A program made the translations under genes and the position numbers. From contig NZ_JAJISP010000007.1 of assembly GCF_022132145.1 (NCBI RefSeq), positions 124,001 through 188,000 on the forward strand: a DNA stretch of 64,000 bases, given 5' to 3'. The notes under the pieces were generated by a model. It was not told the origin of the DNA. It did not search any database and worked only from the letters and a program-made list of their open reading frames with translations. This document shows, in pieces, positions 1 to 12,421 of the stretch; positions within the stretch are counted from its first letter, which is position 1; every line of letters starts with the position of its first letter. The stretch comes from Pseudomonas sp. MMS21 TM103 (GTDB taxonomy: Bacteria > Pseudomonadota > Gammaproteobacteria > Pseudomonadales > Pseudomonadaceae).

Positions 1-1
1 C

Positions 2-1369
2 CTGTTGCTCTTGCCTGCGGGGTTGATGGCGGCACCTGGAATGGTGGTGGAGTTGCGCGTCGATGGTGCGATTGGTCCGGCCAGCGCCGATTACGTGGTG
101 CGTGGCCTGTCCCGCGCGGTAGACGAGGGCGCGCAACTGGTGGTGCTGAGCATCGACACCCCCGGCGGTCTGGACACCTCGATGCGCTCGATCATCAAGG
201 CGATTCTCGCCAGTCCGATTCCGGTGGCCAGCTTTGTTGCCCCCAGTGGTGCACGGGCCGCCAGTGCCGGCACCTATATCCTCTATGCCAGCCATATTGC
301 GGCGATGGCGCCGGGCACCAATCTTGGCGCGGCCACCCCGGTGCAGATCGGCGGCATGCCCGGTTCACCGTCGCCCGCACCGGACCAGCCGGAAAGCGCC
401 GATAAGGGCGACAAGCCCGGCGAGGCCAGCGAGGCCGAGAAGGCCGGCGTACCGACCGATACCCTGAGCAAGAAACAAATCAACGATGCCTCCGCCTATA
501 TCCGGGGGTTGGCGCAGATGCGCGGGCGCAATGCCGAGTGGGCCGAGCGGGCGGTGCGGGAGTCAGTCAGCCTGTCCGCCGAAGAAGCGCTCGCCCGCAA
601 GGTGGTCGACTACCTCGCCCGTGACCTGGCCGACCTGCTCAGGCAACTGGACGGTAAGCGCTTCACCGCCGCGGGCGTCGAGGTGACGCTGCAAACCGCC
701 GATGCCGTGGTGGTCAGCCGCGAGCCGGACTGGCGGGCACAGTTGCTGGCGGTGATCACCAATCCCAGTGTGGCGCTGCTGTTGATGATGATCGGCGTCT
801 ATGGACTGTTCTTCGAGTTTTCCAACCCGGGCAGCGGCGTCGGCGGCGTGCTCGGCGGTATCTGCCTGATTCTGGCGCTGTATGCCCTGCAGCTGTTGCC
901 GGTCAACTACGCGGGAGTGGCCTTGATCCTGCTCGGCATCGCCTTTATCGCCGCCGAAGCATTCCTGCCGAGTTTCGGCGTGCTCGGGATTGGCGGGCTG
1001 GTCGCTTTCGTCTTCGGCGCCTTGATCCTGATCGACACCGAAGTGCCCGGCTTCGGCATTCCCCTGGCGTTGATCGTGACCCTGGCCCTGACCACTGGCG
1101 GAGTGATTTTCGCCATTCTCAGCATGGCCTTGCGCGCCAGGCGCCGCGCCCTGGTCGGCGGCGACAGCGAATTGATCGGCAGCCTGACGCGGATCCAGGC
1201 GGTGCAGCCAAGCAACCCGCTGGGCGGCTGGGTGCAACTGCAAGGCGAGAACTGGCAGGTCGTCAGCCAGGTGCCGCTGCAACCCGGCCAGCAGGTGCGG
1301 GTGCTGGCGCGCAAAGGCTCGACGCTGGACGTCGCCACCACTGAAGACACACCGCCACAAGGAGACTGA
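2..1369 (+). CDS. NfeD-family membrane serine protease (5' partial)
   Basis: Membrane-bound ClpP-class protease of the NfeD type, which family knowledge links to cleavage or quality control of slipin/stomatin partners. The readable protein opens inside a hydrophobic signal segment ([13 protein letters not shown]), so the true start lies left of the window. An N-terminal Clp-like domain follows, with SIDTPGG and the Ser-containing [13 protein letters not shown] stretch. A Pro/Glu-rich linker sits near residues 120-150, then four or five hydrophobic segments (about residues 250-375), then a C-terminal OB-like NfeD domain. The stop is followed after one base by the slipin start, so the two are co-transcribed. 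Family assignment is firm; the substrate is inferred. Confidence 0.88.
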   Translation: MLLLPAGLMAAPGMVVELRVDGAIGPASADYVVRGLSRAVDEGAQLVVLSIDTPGGLDTSMRSIIKAILASPIPVASFVAPSGARAASAGTYILYASHIAAMAPGTNLGAATPVQIGGMPGSPSPAPDQPESADKGDKPGEASEAEKAGVPTDTLSKKQINDASAYIRGLAQMRGRNAEWAERAVRESVSLSAEEALARKVVDYLARDLADLLRQLDGKRFTAAGVEVTLQTADAVVVSREPDWRAQLLAVITNPSVALLLMMIGVYGLFFEFSNPGSGVGGVLGGICLILALYALQLLPVNYAGVALILLGIAFIAAEAFLPSFGVLGIGGLVAFVFGALILIDTEVPGFGIPLALIVTLALTTGGVIFAILSMALRARRRALVGGDSELIGSLTRIQAVQPSNPLGGWVQLQGENWQVVSQVPLQPGQQVRVLARKGSTLDVATTEDTPPQGD

Positions 1370-1370
1370 C

Positions 1371-2129
1371 ATGGGTTTCGAATTGAGTTTTGCCACGCTG
1401 GCAGTGCTGTTGATGGCGCTGCTGGTTTCGGCGTTTCGTATCCTGCGCGAATACGAGCGCGGCGTGGTGTTCCAGTTGGGGCGCTTCTGGCGGGTCAAGG
1501 GGCCGGGTCTGGTGATCATCATTCCGGGCATCCAGCAGATGGTGCGCGTCGATCTGCGCACCATCGTGCTGGACGTGCCGACCCAGGACGTGATCTCCCG
1601 CGACAACGTCTCGGTCAAGGTCAATGCGGTGATCTACTTCCGCGTCCTCGACCCGCAGAAGGCGATCATCCAGGTCGAGGATTACCACGGCGCCACCAGC
1701 CAGTTGTCGCAAACCACCCTGCGCGCGGTACTCGGCAAGCACGAGCTGGACGAGATGCTCGCCGAGCGCGAACGCTTGAATATCGATATCCAGCAAGTGC
1801 TGGACGCGCAGACTGACGCCTGGGGCATCAAGGTGGCGAATGTCGAGATCAAGCATGTCGACCTCGACGAATCGATGATTCGCGCCATCGCCAAGCAAGC
1901 CGAGGCCGAGCGTGAGCGGCGGGCCAAGGTGATTCATGCCGAGGGTGAATTGCAGGCCTCGGAAAAACTCATGCAGGCCGCCGAAATGCTCGGTCGTCAG
2001 CCCGGTGCCATGCAGCTGCGCTACATGCAGACCCTGAGCAATATCGCCACCGACAAGAGCTCGACCATCGTCTTTCCGCTGCCGATCGAGCTGCTCCAGG
2101 GCATGGCCGAACTCAAGAGTAAAAGTTAG
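1371..2129 (+). CDS. Slipin / stomatin-like SPFH-domain membrane protein
   Basis: SPFH-domain protein of the bacterial slipin (stomatin) family, 252 aa, which probably forms membrane scaffolds and is the usual partner of NfeD. An N-terminal hydrophobic anchor (residues 5-22) leads into [12 protein letters not shown] and the band-7 core ([21 protein letters not shown]). An alanine/glutamate-rich coiled-coil stretch ([15 protein letters not shown]) follows, and the C-terminus ends [10 protein letters not shown]. The RBS AAGGAG lies just before the ATG, within the end of the nfeD gene. A complete, ordinary family member. Confidence 0.92.
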   Translation: MGFELSFATLAVLLMALLVSAFRILREYERGVVFQLGRFWRVKGPGLVIIIPGIQQMVRVDLRTIVLDVPTQDVISRDNVSVKVNAVIYFRVLDPQKAIIQVEDYHGATSQLSQTTLRAVLGKHELDEMLAERERLNIDIQQVLDAQTDAWGIKVANVEIKHVDLDESMIRAIAKQAEAERERRAKVIHAEGELQASEKLMQAAEMLGRQPGAMQLRYMQTLSNIATDKSSTIVFPLPIELLQGMAELKSKS

Positions 2130-2136
2130 CCGGCCA

Positions 2137-2181
2137 TCGACCGCGCAGGTGCTCGCCAGGTGCGAGCCCCGGCGCGGTCGA
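2137..2181 (+). promoter_or_regulatory. Long interrupted hairpin ahead of the cysteine synthase fusion gene
   Basis: The outer arms TCGACCGCGC (2137-2146) and GCGCGGTCGA (2172-2181) pair perfectly. Inside them GCTCGC (2151-2156) and GCGAGC (2162-2167) pair around a 5-base loop, leaving a symmetric 4x4 internal loop. No T-run follows, and the structure ends eight bases before the gene's ribosome binding site. It may act as an attenuator, an mRNA-stability element or a processing site between the slipin gene and the fusion gene. Confidence 0.5.
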
Positions 2182-2201
2182 GGCTGTTGACGGAGGCTGC
2201 G

Positions 2202-3698
2202 ATGAACATCCGCTACGAGAGCATTCTGGCCACCATTGGCCGCACCCCGGTGATCCGTATCAACCGCCTGGCGCCGCCCGACGTCGAGTTGTATGTCAAG
2301 GCGGAAGCCTTCAACCCCATGGGCTCGGTCAAGGACCGCATGGCCCTCAGCGTGATCGAGGCGGCCGAAATCAGCGGCGCCCTGCAGCCCGGGCAGACGG
2401 TGATCGAGGCCACCAGCGGTAACACCGGCATCGGCCTGGCCATGGTCTGCGCAGCCAAGGGTTATCCGCTGGTGGTGACCATGGCCGAGAATTTCAGTAT
2501 CGAGCGGCGCAAGATCCTGCGTTTTCTTGGCGCGCGGGTGGTGCTCACCCCGGCGGCGCTGAAGGGTAGCGGCATGGTCGGCAAGGCCGAGGAACTGGCG
2601 GCGGCTCATGGCTGGTTCCTGGTGCGCCAGTTCGAGAACGAGGCCAACGCCGACGCCCACACGCGCACCACCGCCCTGGAAATTCTCGATGCCTTCGCCG
2701 ATGGTAAGCTCGACTACTTCGTCACCGGCTACGGCACCGGCGGCACCCTCAAGGGCACCGCGCGGGTGTTGCGCGAGTACCGCCCGGCAACCCGCATCGT
2801 GGTCTGCGAGCCGGATAACTCGCCGCTGCTGGGGAGCGGTATCGAACAGATGCATGACGCCGAGGGTCGGCCGCTGGAGAGTCACCCGGCGTTTCGCCCC
2901 CATCTGATGCAAGGCTGGACCCCGGACTTCATCCCCAAGCTCACCGAAGATGCCCGCCGTCTTGGCCTGATCGACCGGATCATGCCGGTCAACGGCAACC
3001 AGGCCCTGCACTACGCCCGCCAGCTGGCGCGCCAGGAGGGCATCTTCTGCGGGCCGTCGAGCGGGGCCACCTTCGCCGGCGCCATGGCCGTGGCCGCCGA
3101 TGCTGCCCCAGGCAGTCGCATCCTCTGCATGCTGCCGGATACTGGCGAGCGCTACCTGTCCACGCCGCTGTTCGAGGACATTGCCGTGGACATGACCGAG
3201 GAGGAGCAAGACTTGGCCAGCTCGACGCCCAACTTTCGTTTCGACGTTGCCGTCAGCGCGCCCAGCGCCGGGCCGTCGGCACCTGTCGAGCCGGTCGCCG
3301 ATGCCGAGGCCGAGGCGTTGCTGGCGCAGATCCTCGCCGACCGCCAGCAGCCATTGGTGATGTTCGCCCTGGAGTGGTGCGAGTTCTGCTGGTCGGCGCG
3401 CAAGCTGTTCCACGCCCTCGGCGTGCCCTACCGCTCGGTCGACCTGGACTCGGTCGAGTACCAGCAGGGCGACCTCGGTGGCCGCCTGCGTGTGGCGCTG
3501 CGGCGCAAGAGCGGGATGCTCACCATTCCACAGGTATTCATCGGTGGCGAATTGGTCGGTGGCTGCAGCGAACTGTTTGGCGCCTATGCCGATGGCCGGC
3601 TCGCCACCATGCTGCGGGCCCACGGCGTCGACTTGGCTGAGGCACCGGCGATAGACCCGGCGACCCTGGCGCCGGCCTGGCTGCATCCGCGCAGCTGA
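2202..3698 (+). CDS. Cysteine synthase-like PLP enzyme fused to a C-terminal glutaredoxin domain
   Basis: Two-domain protein of 498 aa. Residues 1 to about 330 are a fold-type II PLP enzyme of the O-acetylserine sulfhydrylase/cystathionine beta-synthase family: NPMGSVKDRMA with the PLP lysine K44, the substrate loop TSGNTG, the phosphate-binding GYGTGGTLKG, and PSSGAT. A linker rich in Ala/Pro follows. The last ~110 residues form a glutaredoxin fold with a CxxC site (WCEFCWSARKLF) and TIPQVFIGG as the cis-Pro glutathione-binding segment. The start at 2202 is chosen because GACGGAGG sits 6 bases upstream; an earlier in-frame start lies inside the hairpin. The fusion suggests coupling of thiol reduction to cysteine-type chemistry (inference). 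Confidence 0.88.
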   Translation: MNIRYESILATIGRTPVIRINRLAPPDVELYVKAEAFNPMGSVKDRMALSVIEAAEISGALQPGQTVIEATSGNTGIGLAMVCAAKGYPLVVTMAENFSIERRKILRFLGARVVLTPAALKGSGMVGKAEELAAAHGWFLVRQFENEANADAHTRTTALEILDAFADGKLDYFVTGYGTGGTLKGTARVLREYRPATRIVVCEPDNSPLLGSGIEQMHDAEGRPLESHPAFRPHLMQGWTPDFIPKLTEDARRLGLIDRIMPVNGNQALHYARQLARQEGIFCGPSSGATFAGAMAVAADAAPGSRILCMLPDTGERYLSTPLFEDIAVDMTEEEQDLASSTPNFRFDVAVSAPSAGPSAPVEPVADAEAEALLAQILADRQQPLVMFALEWCEFCWSARKLFHALGVPYRSVDLDSVEYQQGDLGGRLRVALRRKSGMLTIPQVFIGGELVGGCSELFGAYADGRLATMLRAHGVDLAEAPAIDPATLAPAWLHPRS

Positions 3699-3861
3699 CC
3701 GGCGGCGGACAAGCTGTCGCGCTCTGCGCCGGGTGTCGGAAAATGTGCCGTGATACGCGGATTAATCAGAGCTTTCCCCTGAAGCGCGGCGGATATACAG
3801 GGAGGCCAGCGCCGTCGCTCTTCTAGACTTCAAGGTACTCGGCTGGATTAAGGAGAGGATT

Positions 3862-4986
3862 ATGCGTATCGGTGTTCCCAAAGAGATCAAGAACCATGAG
3901 TACCGCGTTGGCCTGACCCCGCACTCGGTCGCCGAACTGACCAGTCTTGGCCACCAGGTCTGGGTCGAGACGTTGGCCGGCACCGCCATCGGCTTCAGCG
4001 ACGGCGACTACCAGGCGGCCGGCGCGCAGATCGCCGGGGACGCGGCGCAGGTGTTTGCCGAGGCGCAATTGATCGTCAAGGTCAAGGAGCCGCTGACCGC
4101 CGAGCGCGCGCGGCTGCGTCCCGAGCACACCCTGTTCACTTACCTGCACCTGGCGCCGGATCGGCCGCAGACCGATGAGCTGATGGCCAGCGGCGCCACC
4201 TGCATCGCCTACGAAACCGTCACCGACAGCCACGGCCGTCTGCCGTTGCTGGCGCCGATGTCCGAGGTGGCCGGGCGCATGTCGATCCAGGCCGGGGCCA
4301 ACTGCCTGGAAAAAGCCAAGGGCGGGCGCGGTGTGCTGCTCGGCGGCGTACCGGGCGTGGCGCCGGGCAAGGTGGTGATCCTCGGCGGCGGCGTGGTCGG
4401 CAGTCATGCCCTGGCCATGGCGGTGGGGCTGGGCGCCGACGTCACGGTGCTGGACAAGAACGTCGACGCCCTGCGGCGTCTGGACAACCAGTACGCCAGC
4501 CGCATCACCACCCTCTATTCGACCCGCGCTACGTTGCGCGAGCAGATCCTTGCGGCCGACCTGGTGATCGGTGGCGTACTGATTCCCGGTGCCGCCGCCC
4601 CCAAGCTGATCAGCGCCGAGATGGTCCGGCAGATGCAACCCGGCTCGGTGCTGGTGGATGTGGCGATCGACCAGGGTGGCTGTGCCGAGACCTCGAAAGC
4701 CACCACCCACGCCGATCCGACCTATGTGGTCGACGAGGTGGTGCACTACTGCGTGGCCAACATGCCCGGCGCGGTGGCGCGCACCTCGACCCTGGCGCTG
4801 AATAACGCGACCCTGCCGTTCGTCATCGCCCTCGCCGAGAAAGGCGTGCGCCGCGCGCTGGAGGATGACCCGCACCTGTGCAATGGCCTCAACGTGGCCA
4901 AGGGCATGATCACCTGCGCCAGCGTCGCCGAAGCTCATGGCTTGCCCTTCCAGTCGGCGGCCAGCGTGCTCGAGCATCTGCCGTAG
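3862..4986 (+). CDS. ald: Alanine dehydrogenase
   Basis: NAD-dependent L-alanine dehydrogenase, reversible oxidative deamination of alanine to pyruvate and ammonium; 374 aa, the normal length. The N-terminus [20 protein letters not shown] is canonical. The catalytic pair corresponds to K75 (in VKVKEP) and H96 (in FTYLHL). The Rossmann motif is GGGVVG at 175-180, and the conserved [11 protein letters not shown] segment is present. A strong RBS (AAGGAGAGG) precedes the ATG. It appears monocistronic; the 160-base upstream gap shows no clear regulator gene, although Lrp-type control is usual in the family. Confidence 0.96.
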   Translation: MRIGVPKEIKNHEYRVGLTPHSVAELTSLGHQVWVETLAGTAIGFSDGDYQAAGAQIAGDAAQVFAEAQLIVKVKEPLTAERARLRPEHTLFTYLHLAPDRPQTDELMASGATCIAYETVTDSHGRLPLLAPMSEVAGRMSIQAGANCLEKAKGGRGVLLGGVPGVAPGKVVILGGGVVGSHALAMAVGLGADVTVLDKNVDALRRLDNQYASRITTLYSTRATLREQILAADLVIGGVLIPGAAAPKLISAEMVRQMQPGSVLVDVAIDQGGCAETSKATTHADPTYVVDEVVHYCVANMPGAVARTSTLALNNATLPFVIALAEKGVRRALEDDPHLCNGLNVAKGMITCASVAEAHGLPFQSAASVLEHLP

Positions 4987-5177
4987 CGCAGACGCACGGA
5001 CTGATGGCGGCGTGCGCCGGGCGGTGTTGCGCTTCGGCCTCGTAGCTGGCGGCGGCGCCGAGTGGCTTTTCGCGGTTGAAGCCGACGCCGTGAGAGCAAT
5101 TCTGCGCATTTGATTGACCGGACGGCCGATGTCACTCACGTGATGCGGCCGTGCCGGAACCGCAAATCCCGCAAAAA

Positions 5178-5196
5178 CTGATCGTCAATCGATCAG
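5178..5196. repeat. Short perfect hairpin between ald and hslO
   Basis: CTGATCG (5178-5184) and CGATCAG (5190-5196) form a 7-bp stem with a TCAAT loop. On the minus strand it would be followed by TTTTT, but no minus-strand gene is present. The rest of the 4987-5292 gap shows no gene. Confidence 0.35.
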
Positions 5197-5292
5197 CCCG
5201 TGGCGGTGATTCGGCGCGCGGCCCTTGGTTAGGCCGGCATTTGTGCATAAAATCGCCAGCCTCTAGCAATTCCCCTTGCAGGCGAGCCCGCT

Positions 5293-6180
5293 ATGCCCGA
5301 TTTCACCCAACGCTTTCTGTTCGACGACGCCGACATTCGCGGCGAGTTGGTCGTCCTGGGCGAGAGCTACCAGCACGTGCTGGCCAAACATGACTATCCG
5401 CAGCCGGTCGCGCAATTGCTCGGCGAGCTGCTGGCCGCTGCAGCCTTGCTGGTTGGCACCCTGAAGTTCGACGGTCTGCTGATTTTGCAGGCGCGCTCCT
5501 CGGGTGCGCTGCCGCTGTTGATGGTCGAATGCTCCAGTGCCGGCGAACTGCGCGGGATCGCCCGCTATCATGCCGAGCAGATTAACGCCGATGCCGGCCT
5601 GGCCGAGCTGATGCCCGATGGTGTGCTGGCGATGACCGTTGACCCCGCCCAAGGCCAGCGCTATCAAGGTATCGTCGATCTGGACGGCGCCACGCTGAGC
5701 GATTGCCTGACCAACTATTTCACCACGTCCGAGCAATTGGCCACCCGCTTCTGGCTCTGTGCCGATGGTCAACGTGCGCGCGGTATGCTGCTCCAGCAAT
5801 TGCCGGCCGATCGTCTGAAAGAACCGGAAGAGCGTGAGGCCAGCTGGCAGCATGTGACGACCCTGGCTAGCACCTTGAGCCACGAAGAGCTGCTCGGCCT
5901 GGACAACGAAACCCTGTTGCACCGCCTCTATCATGAAGAGTCGCTGCGCCTGTTCGAACCGCGCCCGCTGCAGTTTCGCTGCAGCTGCTCGCGTGAGCGT
6001 TCGGCCAATGCGCTGGTCAGTCTGGGGCAGGCCGATGCCGAACTGCTGTTGAGCGAACATGCCGGGCAGGTGGTGATCGACTGCCAGTTCTGCAATCAAC
6101 GCTATGCGTTCGATGCCGCCGACATTGCCCAGCTGTTCGCTGGCGGCGGCAGCGCAGGGCCTGCGGACACGCTGCATTGA
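5293..6180 (+). CDS. hslO: Hsp33 redox-regulated chaperone
   Basis: Cytosolic holdase chaperone activated by oxidative unfolding; 295 aa, the usual size. The C-terminal zinc/redox switch is intact: C230-x-C232 and C264-x-x-C267, the four cysteines whose disulfide formation activates Hsp33. The N-terminal substrate-binding domain shows the family segment [14 protein letters not shown]. The upstream RBS is weak. It lies directly before pckA in the same orientation, the usual Pseudomonas arrangement, although 160 bases separate them and pckA probably has its own promoter. Confidence 0.96.
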   Translation: MPDFTQRFLFDDADIRGELVVLGESYQHVLAKHDYPQPVAQLLGELLAAAALLVGTLKFDGLLILQARSSGALPLLMVECSSAGELRGIARYHAEQINADAGLAELMPDGVLAMTVDPAQGQRYQGIVDLDGATLSDCLTNYFTTSEQLATRFWLCADGQRARGMLLQQLPADRLKEPEEREASWQHVTTLASTLSHEELLGLDNETLLHRLYHEESLRLFEPRPLQFRCSCSRERSANALVSLGQADAELLLSEHAGQVVIDCQFCNQRYAFDAADIAQLFAGGGSAGPADTLH

Positions 6181-6340
6181 AGCCGATAGCGTTCGTCTAT
6201 CGACCCGCTTAGCGGATCGGGTACTGCCAAGAGACGTGCTTTCTGGCATACTTCCGCGACTTTTTTCTCGCTGTAGTAGTGTCTTTGCTTTTACTACAAA
6301 CCGTTTGGAAAACTCGGCCCATTGGCCGACGGGGACCCTC

Positions 6341-7882
6341 ATGACGCAAGCCAACACCGCCGTGTACACCGACATCAGCGCCGCCCAACTGGTCGAAGAA
6401 GCCATTCGCCGCGGCGAGGGCGAACTGGCCGCCAGCGGCGCCCTGGTCGTCCGTACCGGTCACCGCACTGGCCGTTCGCCGGCTGATCGCTTCATCGTTC
6501 GGGAGCCGAGCACCGAGGCGCAAATCGCCTGGGGCGCGATCAATCGCCCGTTCCCGGCCGACAAGTTCGACGCCCTCTGGGATCGTGTCGAGGCGTTCAA
6601 TCGCGATCAGGATTTCTTCGTTTCCCACGTCCATGTAGGTTCCGCCGAGGAGCACTACCTGGCGGTCAAGATGACCACCGCCACGGCCTGGCAGAACCTG
6701 TTCGGCCGTCAGTTGTTCATCAATCCCGAGACCTACAACCCTGCCGGCAAGGACGAGTGGAAGGTGCTCAACGTGGCCAACTTCGAGTGCGTGCCCGAGC
6801 GTGATGGCACCAACTCCGACGGCTGCGTGATCATCAACTTCGCCGCCAAGAAGGTTCTGCTGGCCGGCATGCGTTACGCCGGTGAAATGAAAAAGGCCAT
6901 GTTCTCGGTGCAGAACTTCCTGCTCCCGGAAAAAGATGTGCTGCCGATGCACTGCGCCGCCAACATTGGCGAAGAGGGCGATGTGACCCTGTTCTTCGGT
7001 CTGTCCGGCACCGGCAAGACCACCCTGTCGGCCGACGAGTCGCGTTATCTGATCGGCGATGACGAACACGGCTGGGGCGAAGGCGTGGTCTTCAACATCG
7101 AGGGCGGTTGCTATGCCAAGTGCATCGACCTGTCCGAGAAGAACGAGCCGGTGATCTGGAAGGCCATCCAGTTCGGCACCGTGCTGGAAAACGTCATCCT
7201 CGACGAACAGCGCGTGCCGGATTACACCGATGACAGCCTGACCCAGAACAGCCGCGCCGCCTACCCGCTGGAGTTCGTCGAGAAGCGCAGCGAGAAGAAC
7301 CTCGGCGGCGAGCCGAACGCGGTGATCTTCCTGACCTGCGACCTGACCGGCGTGCTGCCGCCAGTGTCGATCCTCAACGAAGAGCAGGCGGCCTACCACT
7401 TCCTGTCGGGCTACACCGCACTGGTTGGTTCCACCGAAATGGGCAGCGGCAGCGGCATCAAGTCGACCTTCTCCACCTGCTTCGGTGCGCCGTTCTTCCC
7501 GCGCCCGGCTGGCGAGTACGCCGAGTTGCTGATCAAGCGCATCCGCGGCTTCAACTCCAAGGTCTACCTGGTCAACACCGGCTGGACCGGCGGTGGCTAT
7601 GGTGTGGGCAAGCGCTTCAATATCCCCACCACCCGTGGCGTGATTGCCGCAATCCAGAGCGGCGCGCTGATCGGCACCGAAACCGAGCAACTGCCGATTA
7701 TCAACCTCAGCGTGCCGAAGTCGGTACCGGGCGTCGAAACCATCCTGCTCAACCCGCGCAACACCTGGGAAGACCAGAACGCCTACGACGAAGCCGCCAA
7801 AGGCCTGGCCAAGCTGTTCATCGACAACTTCAAGAAGTTCGATGTCAGCGACGCCATCAAGCAGGCCGGCCCGCAGCTCTAA
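6341..7882 (+). CDS. pckA: Phosphoenolpyruvate carboxykinase (ATP)
   Basis: Converts oxaloacetate and ATP to PEP, ADP and CO2, the committed step of gluconeogenesis. With the start at 6341 ([13 protein letters not shown]) the protein is 513 aa, matching pseudomonad PckA; the open frame continues upstream without homology. Visible motifs: [14 protein letters not shown] at the N-terminus, the kinase P-loop GLSGTGKTT at about residue 220, the metal-binding LIGDDEHGW, and [13 protein letters not shown] terminator hairpin follows 17 bases after the stop. Confidence 0.97.
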   Translation: MTQANTAVYTDISAAQLVEEAIRRGEGELAASGALVVRTGHRTGRSPADRFIVREPSTEAQIAWGAINRPFPADKFDALWDRVEAFNRDQDFFVSHVHVGSAEEHYLAVKMTTATAWQNLFGRQLFINPETYNPAGKDEWKVLNVANFECVPERDGTNSDGCVIINFAAKKVLLAGMRYAGEMKKAMFSVQNFLLPEKDVLPMHCAANIGEEGDVTLFFGLSGTGKTTLSADESRYLIGDDEHGWGEGVVFNIEGGCYAKCIDLSEKNEPVIWKAIQFGTVLENVILDEQRVPDYTDDSLTQNSRAAYPLEFVEKRSEKNLGGEPNAVIFLTCDLTGVLPPVSILNEEQAAYHFLSGYTALVGSTEMGSGSGIKSTFSTCFGAPFFPRPAGEYAELLIKRIRGFNSKVYLVNTGWTGGGYGVGKRFNIPTTRGVIAAIQSGALIGTETEQLPIINLSVPKSVPGVETILLNPRNTWEDQNAYDEAAKGLAKLFIDNFKKFDVSDAIKQAGPQL

Positions 7883-7899
7883 GCCGCTATGCCTCCTGC

Positions 7900-7927
7900 G
7901 ACAGGGCCGCCTTCGGGCGGCTTTGTC
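7900..7927 (+). terminator. Rho-independent terminator of pckA
   Basis: The GCCGCC / TTCG / GGCGGC tetraloop hairpin (7906-7921) is extended by GACAG pairing with TTTGTC, giving an outer stem of about 12 bp. It is followed by a short T-rich stretch and lies directly downstream of pckA. Confidence 0.85.
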
Positions 7928-8151
7928 ATTTCCGCACCTCGCGCCTGACTGGTGGCGCTGCTCGCGCTGTGGGCGCGAACTGTCGACCCGCCGCTGACCA
8001 GCGAGGGTGCCGAGAGGACAGTTTCGCGACCAGATCACGGCTGCCTGGCACTCGCAGGCGACACCGCCCACCGCATCGTTTATGGGTGGCCTGACTCACC
8101 CTCACCGCGCTATGGTCACGGGCCATCCAGCGGTCAACGGAGTGACAGCTC

Positions 8152-10080
<1,929 letters not shown>

Positions 10081-10230
10081 GCGGCTTGACCGGGCGGTGC
10101 TGGCTCCTGGTGCGCTCGATCGAAACGCGCGCCATGGCGCCGGAAGGTTGCGGTATGACGGATTGAGAGCGCATAACGACCCGGTTCTCGATCGAGTAGT
10201 TGCAGGGACCTGGCCGGATCGGCAGGCCCC

Positions 10231-11139
10231 TTAAGGGAGTCTGTAGCTGTCGGGTATCTCAAGTGCCACGAAGTGGCGTATATGCTCCAAAAAACCGTGA
10301 TGAAATTTAGAGAGCCGGGCCTGGGTGGGAATCAGCATGCTGAAATCCATCTCGATCGCCGGCTCGAAGGCCCGAAACAGCACGCCGCTTCCCCGGTATT
10401 CGAGCGCGCTGATGGCATCCACCAGGGCAATTCCAGCGCCCTGCTCGACAAACATGCACATGGGGATCGACAGCTGGGTCTCCAGGCGCAGTTCACGCTG
10501 CACGTCATGGGCGGCGAAAATCGCGTCGATATGCTGGCGCGAGGCAATCGTCTGCGGGTAGGAGATGAAGGCTTCACCCTCCAGGTCCTCGGGCACTATC
10601 AGTGCCTTGTCCTGTAGCCGGTGACCGACCGGCAAGGCGCACAGCAGGCGCGATTTCAGCAGCTTCTCGCTGCGCGGGCTGGGGTAAGTATTGGGTTGCA
10701 CGATAAAACCCAGGTCGCAGCGCTGCCCCACCACCAGGTCCACCACTTCGCGCGACGACTGCACCACCAGGGTGATCTGCGCCTGTTCGTGCGCTTTGAG
10801 AAAAGCGCTGATCGCCCGCGGCAGAAAGGACAGTCCCAGCGCCGGCGCGCAGGCGATATGCAGCGAGCCGCGGGTGAGGTTGCCTATTTCCCGGGCGGTA
10901 CGGGCGATGCGCTCCACCCCCAGCAGCGAGCGCTGCACTTCTTCGTACAGCACCAGCGCTTCCGGGGTGGGCTGCAGACGGCCTTTGGTCCGCTCGAACA
11001 GGGCGAAGCCGATGTCCTCCTCCAACGCGCCGATCAGCCGGGTCGCCGCCGGCTGGGAGATGTGCAGCATCTCGGCGGCGCGGGTGACGGTCTGCCCGAG
11101 GATTACCGCACGAAAGGCTTCCAATTGACGCAGATTCAT
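10231..11139 (-). CDS. LysR-family transcriptional regulator of the divergent oxidase operon
   Basis: LysR-type regulator of 302 aa. The N-terminal winged helix-turn-helix reads MNLRQLEAFRAV through TVTRAAEMLHISQPAATRLI, followed by the type 2 periplasmic-binding-like effector domain (LHIACAPALGLSFLPRAI). The ATG at 11139 matches the canonical family start; an ATG at 11154 is also in frame. The sequence resembles the OccR/NocR branch of opine regulators by inspection. It is divergent from the oxidase operon at 11297, so it probably activates that operon in response to the imported substrate. Confidence 0.88.
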   Translation of the reverse strand: MNLRQLEAFRAVILGQTVTRAAEMLHISQPAATRLIGALEEDIGFALFERTKGRLQPTPEALVLYEEVQRSLLGVERIARTAREIGNLTRGSLHIACAPALGLSFLPRAISAFLKAHEQAQITLVVQSSREVVDLVVGQRCDLGFIVQPNTYPSPRSEKLLKSRLLCALPVGHRLQDKALIVPEDLEGEAFISYPQTIASRQHIDAIFAAHDVQRELRLETQLSIPMCMFVEQGAGIALVDAISALEYRGSGVLFRAFEPAIEMDFSMLIPTQARLSKFHHGFLEHIRHFVALEIPDSYRLP

Positions 11140-11296
11140 CCGTCGCAACCCCATAACGAAAAGACATAGTCTTGCAAAAATAAAGCATTTTTCATCGTCG
11201 CATAAGCGCCCTAGGATCAATTGCATCTTCACCGACATGGCCGTCTGAGTGAATCCCGGAACAACAACGGGAGCAATCCTGACTGAGGCGCACCCT
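11140..11296. promoter_or_regulatory. Divergent promoter region between LysR gene and oxidase operon
   Basis: A 157-base AT-richer spacer separating divergent start codons. It includes the stretch at about 11172-11200 with several imperfect T-N11-A pairings, as expected for LysR operators, but no single box can be defined. GAGG at 11285-11288 is the RBS of the first operon gene. Confidence 0.45.
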
Positions 11297-12421
11297 ATGC
11301 AAAAAACTGAGATCATGGTCGTTGGCGGCGGTTTGCTCGGCATGGCCATCGCCTACGGCCTGGCTCGCCTGGGGCGCCAGGTCAGCGTTCTGGACGAGGG
11401 CGACACGGCCTTGCGCGCGGCGCGCGGCAACTTCGGCCTGCTCTGGGTACAAGGCAAAGGCTACGGCATGCCGGCTTATGCGCAGTGGACCCTGCAATCG
11501 GTAGCGCTGTGGCCGCAACTGGCGCGCATGCTGCTGGACGACACCGGCATCGAGGTGCAACTGCGCCAGCCCGGCGGCTTTCAGCTGTGCCTGTCCGATG
11601 CGGAAATGGCCGAAGAAAGCCGTCGTCTGTGCTGGCTCAAGGATGCACTGGAGGGCGACTATCCCTTCGAACTGCTTGATCCCGCCGCCCTGCGCAAGCG
11701 CCTGCCCGGTGTCGGTCCGCAGGTGGTTGGCGCCTGCTATTCGCCGCTGGATGGCCACATCAATCCGCTTAAATTGCTGCGCGCTTTGCATGCCGGTTGT
11801 CACCAGCGCGGCGTGCAACTACTCAATGGACGTCAGGTTAGTGGCATCGCGCAACGCGGCGAGGGCTTCGAGGTTGCCTGCGGTGACCAGCGCTGGCACA
11901 GCGAGCGCCTGGTGCTGGCGGCCGGGCTGGGCAACCGCGAGCTCGGCGCTTTGCTGGGCCAGCCGGTACCGGTGCAGCCTAGTCGCGGGCAGATCCTGGT
12001 AACCGAACGCCTCGAGCCGTTCCTGCACTATCCCACCAGCACCGTCCGCCAGACCGACGAAGGCACCGTGCAGCTGGGCGATTCGGCGGAGTCGGTGGGC
12101 TTCGACGACGGCACCAGCAGCGCGGTCATGGCCGATATTGCCGGGCGGGCGGTGCGGTGTTTTCCGCGGTTGGCGAATGTCCGTCTGGTGCGTGCCTGGG
12201 GCGCGTTGCGGGTGTTGAGCCCGGATGGCGCGCCTATCTATCAGGCCCTGCCCGGCGCACCGGGCGCCAGCGTGCTGTCCTGCCACAGCGGCGTGACCCT
12301 GGCCGCCGCTCACGCACTGCGCCTGGCGCCCTGGATCGCCGGTGAGCAGGCACTGGTGGAGATCAGCTCCTTCGGCCTGCAACGTTTCGCCGCCCCTGCC
12401 GAGGTGCGTCATGCCAGCTGA
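11297..12421 (+). CDS. FAD-dependent amino-acid/amine oxidase subunit (DAO family)
   Basis: DAO-fold flavoprotein of 374 aa resembling the catalytic beta-type subunit of octopine/nopaline oxidase and HcnC-like or D-hydroxyproline dehydrogenases. The FAD dinucleotide motif VVGGGLLGMAIAYGLARLG is at the N-terminus. Further features are RGNFGLLWVQGKGYGMP, the GHINPLKLLRAL substrate-side segment and the C-terminal ScHSGVTLAAAHA FAD loop. The start at 11297 is preferred for its GAGG RBS. It overlaps the next gene by 11 bases, so the three oxidase genes are translationally coupled. The actual substrate is unknown. Confidence 0.85.
   Translation: MQKTEIMVVGGGLLGMAIAYGLARLGRQVSVLDEGDTALRAARGNFGLLWVQGKGYGMPAYAQWTLQSVALWPQLARMLLDDTGIEVQLRQPGGFQLCLSDAEMAEESRRLCWLKDALEGDYPFELLDPAALRKRLPGVGPQVVGACYSPLDGHINPLKLLRALHAGCHQRGVQLLNGRQVSGIAQRGEGFEVACGDQRWHSERLVLAAGLGNRELGALLGQPVPVQPSRGQILVTERLEPFLHYPTSTVRQTDEGTVQLGDSAESVGFDDGTSSAVMADIAGRAVRCFPRLANVRLVRAWGALRVLSPDGAPIYQALPGAPGASVLSCHSGVTLAAAHALRLAPWIAGEQALVEISSFGLQRFAAPAEVRHAS

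Noticed and set aside
5178-5196. Hairpin between ald and hslO as a minus-strand terminator
   Set aside because: It has a T-run only on the minus strand, where no gene ends nearby; kept only as a small repeat.
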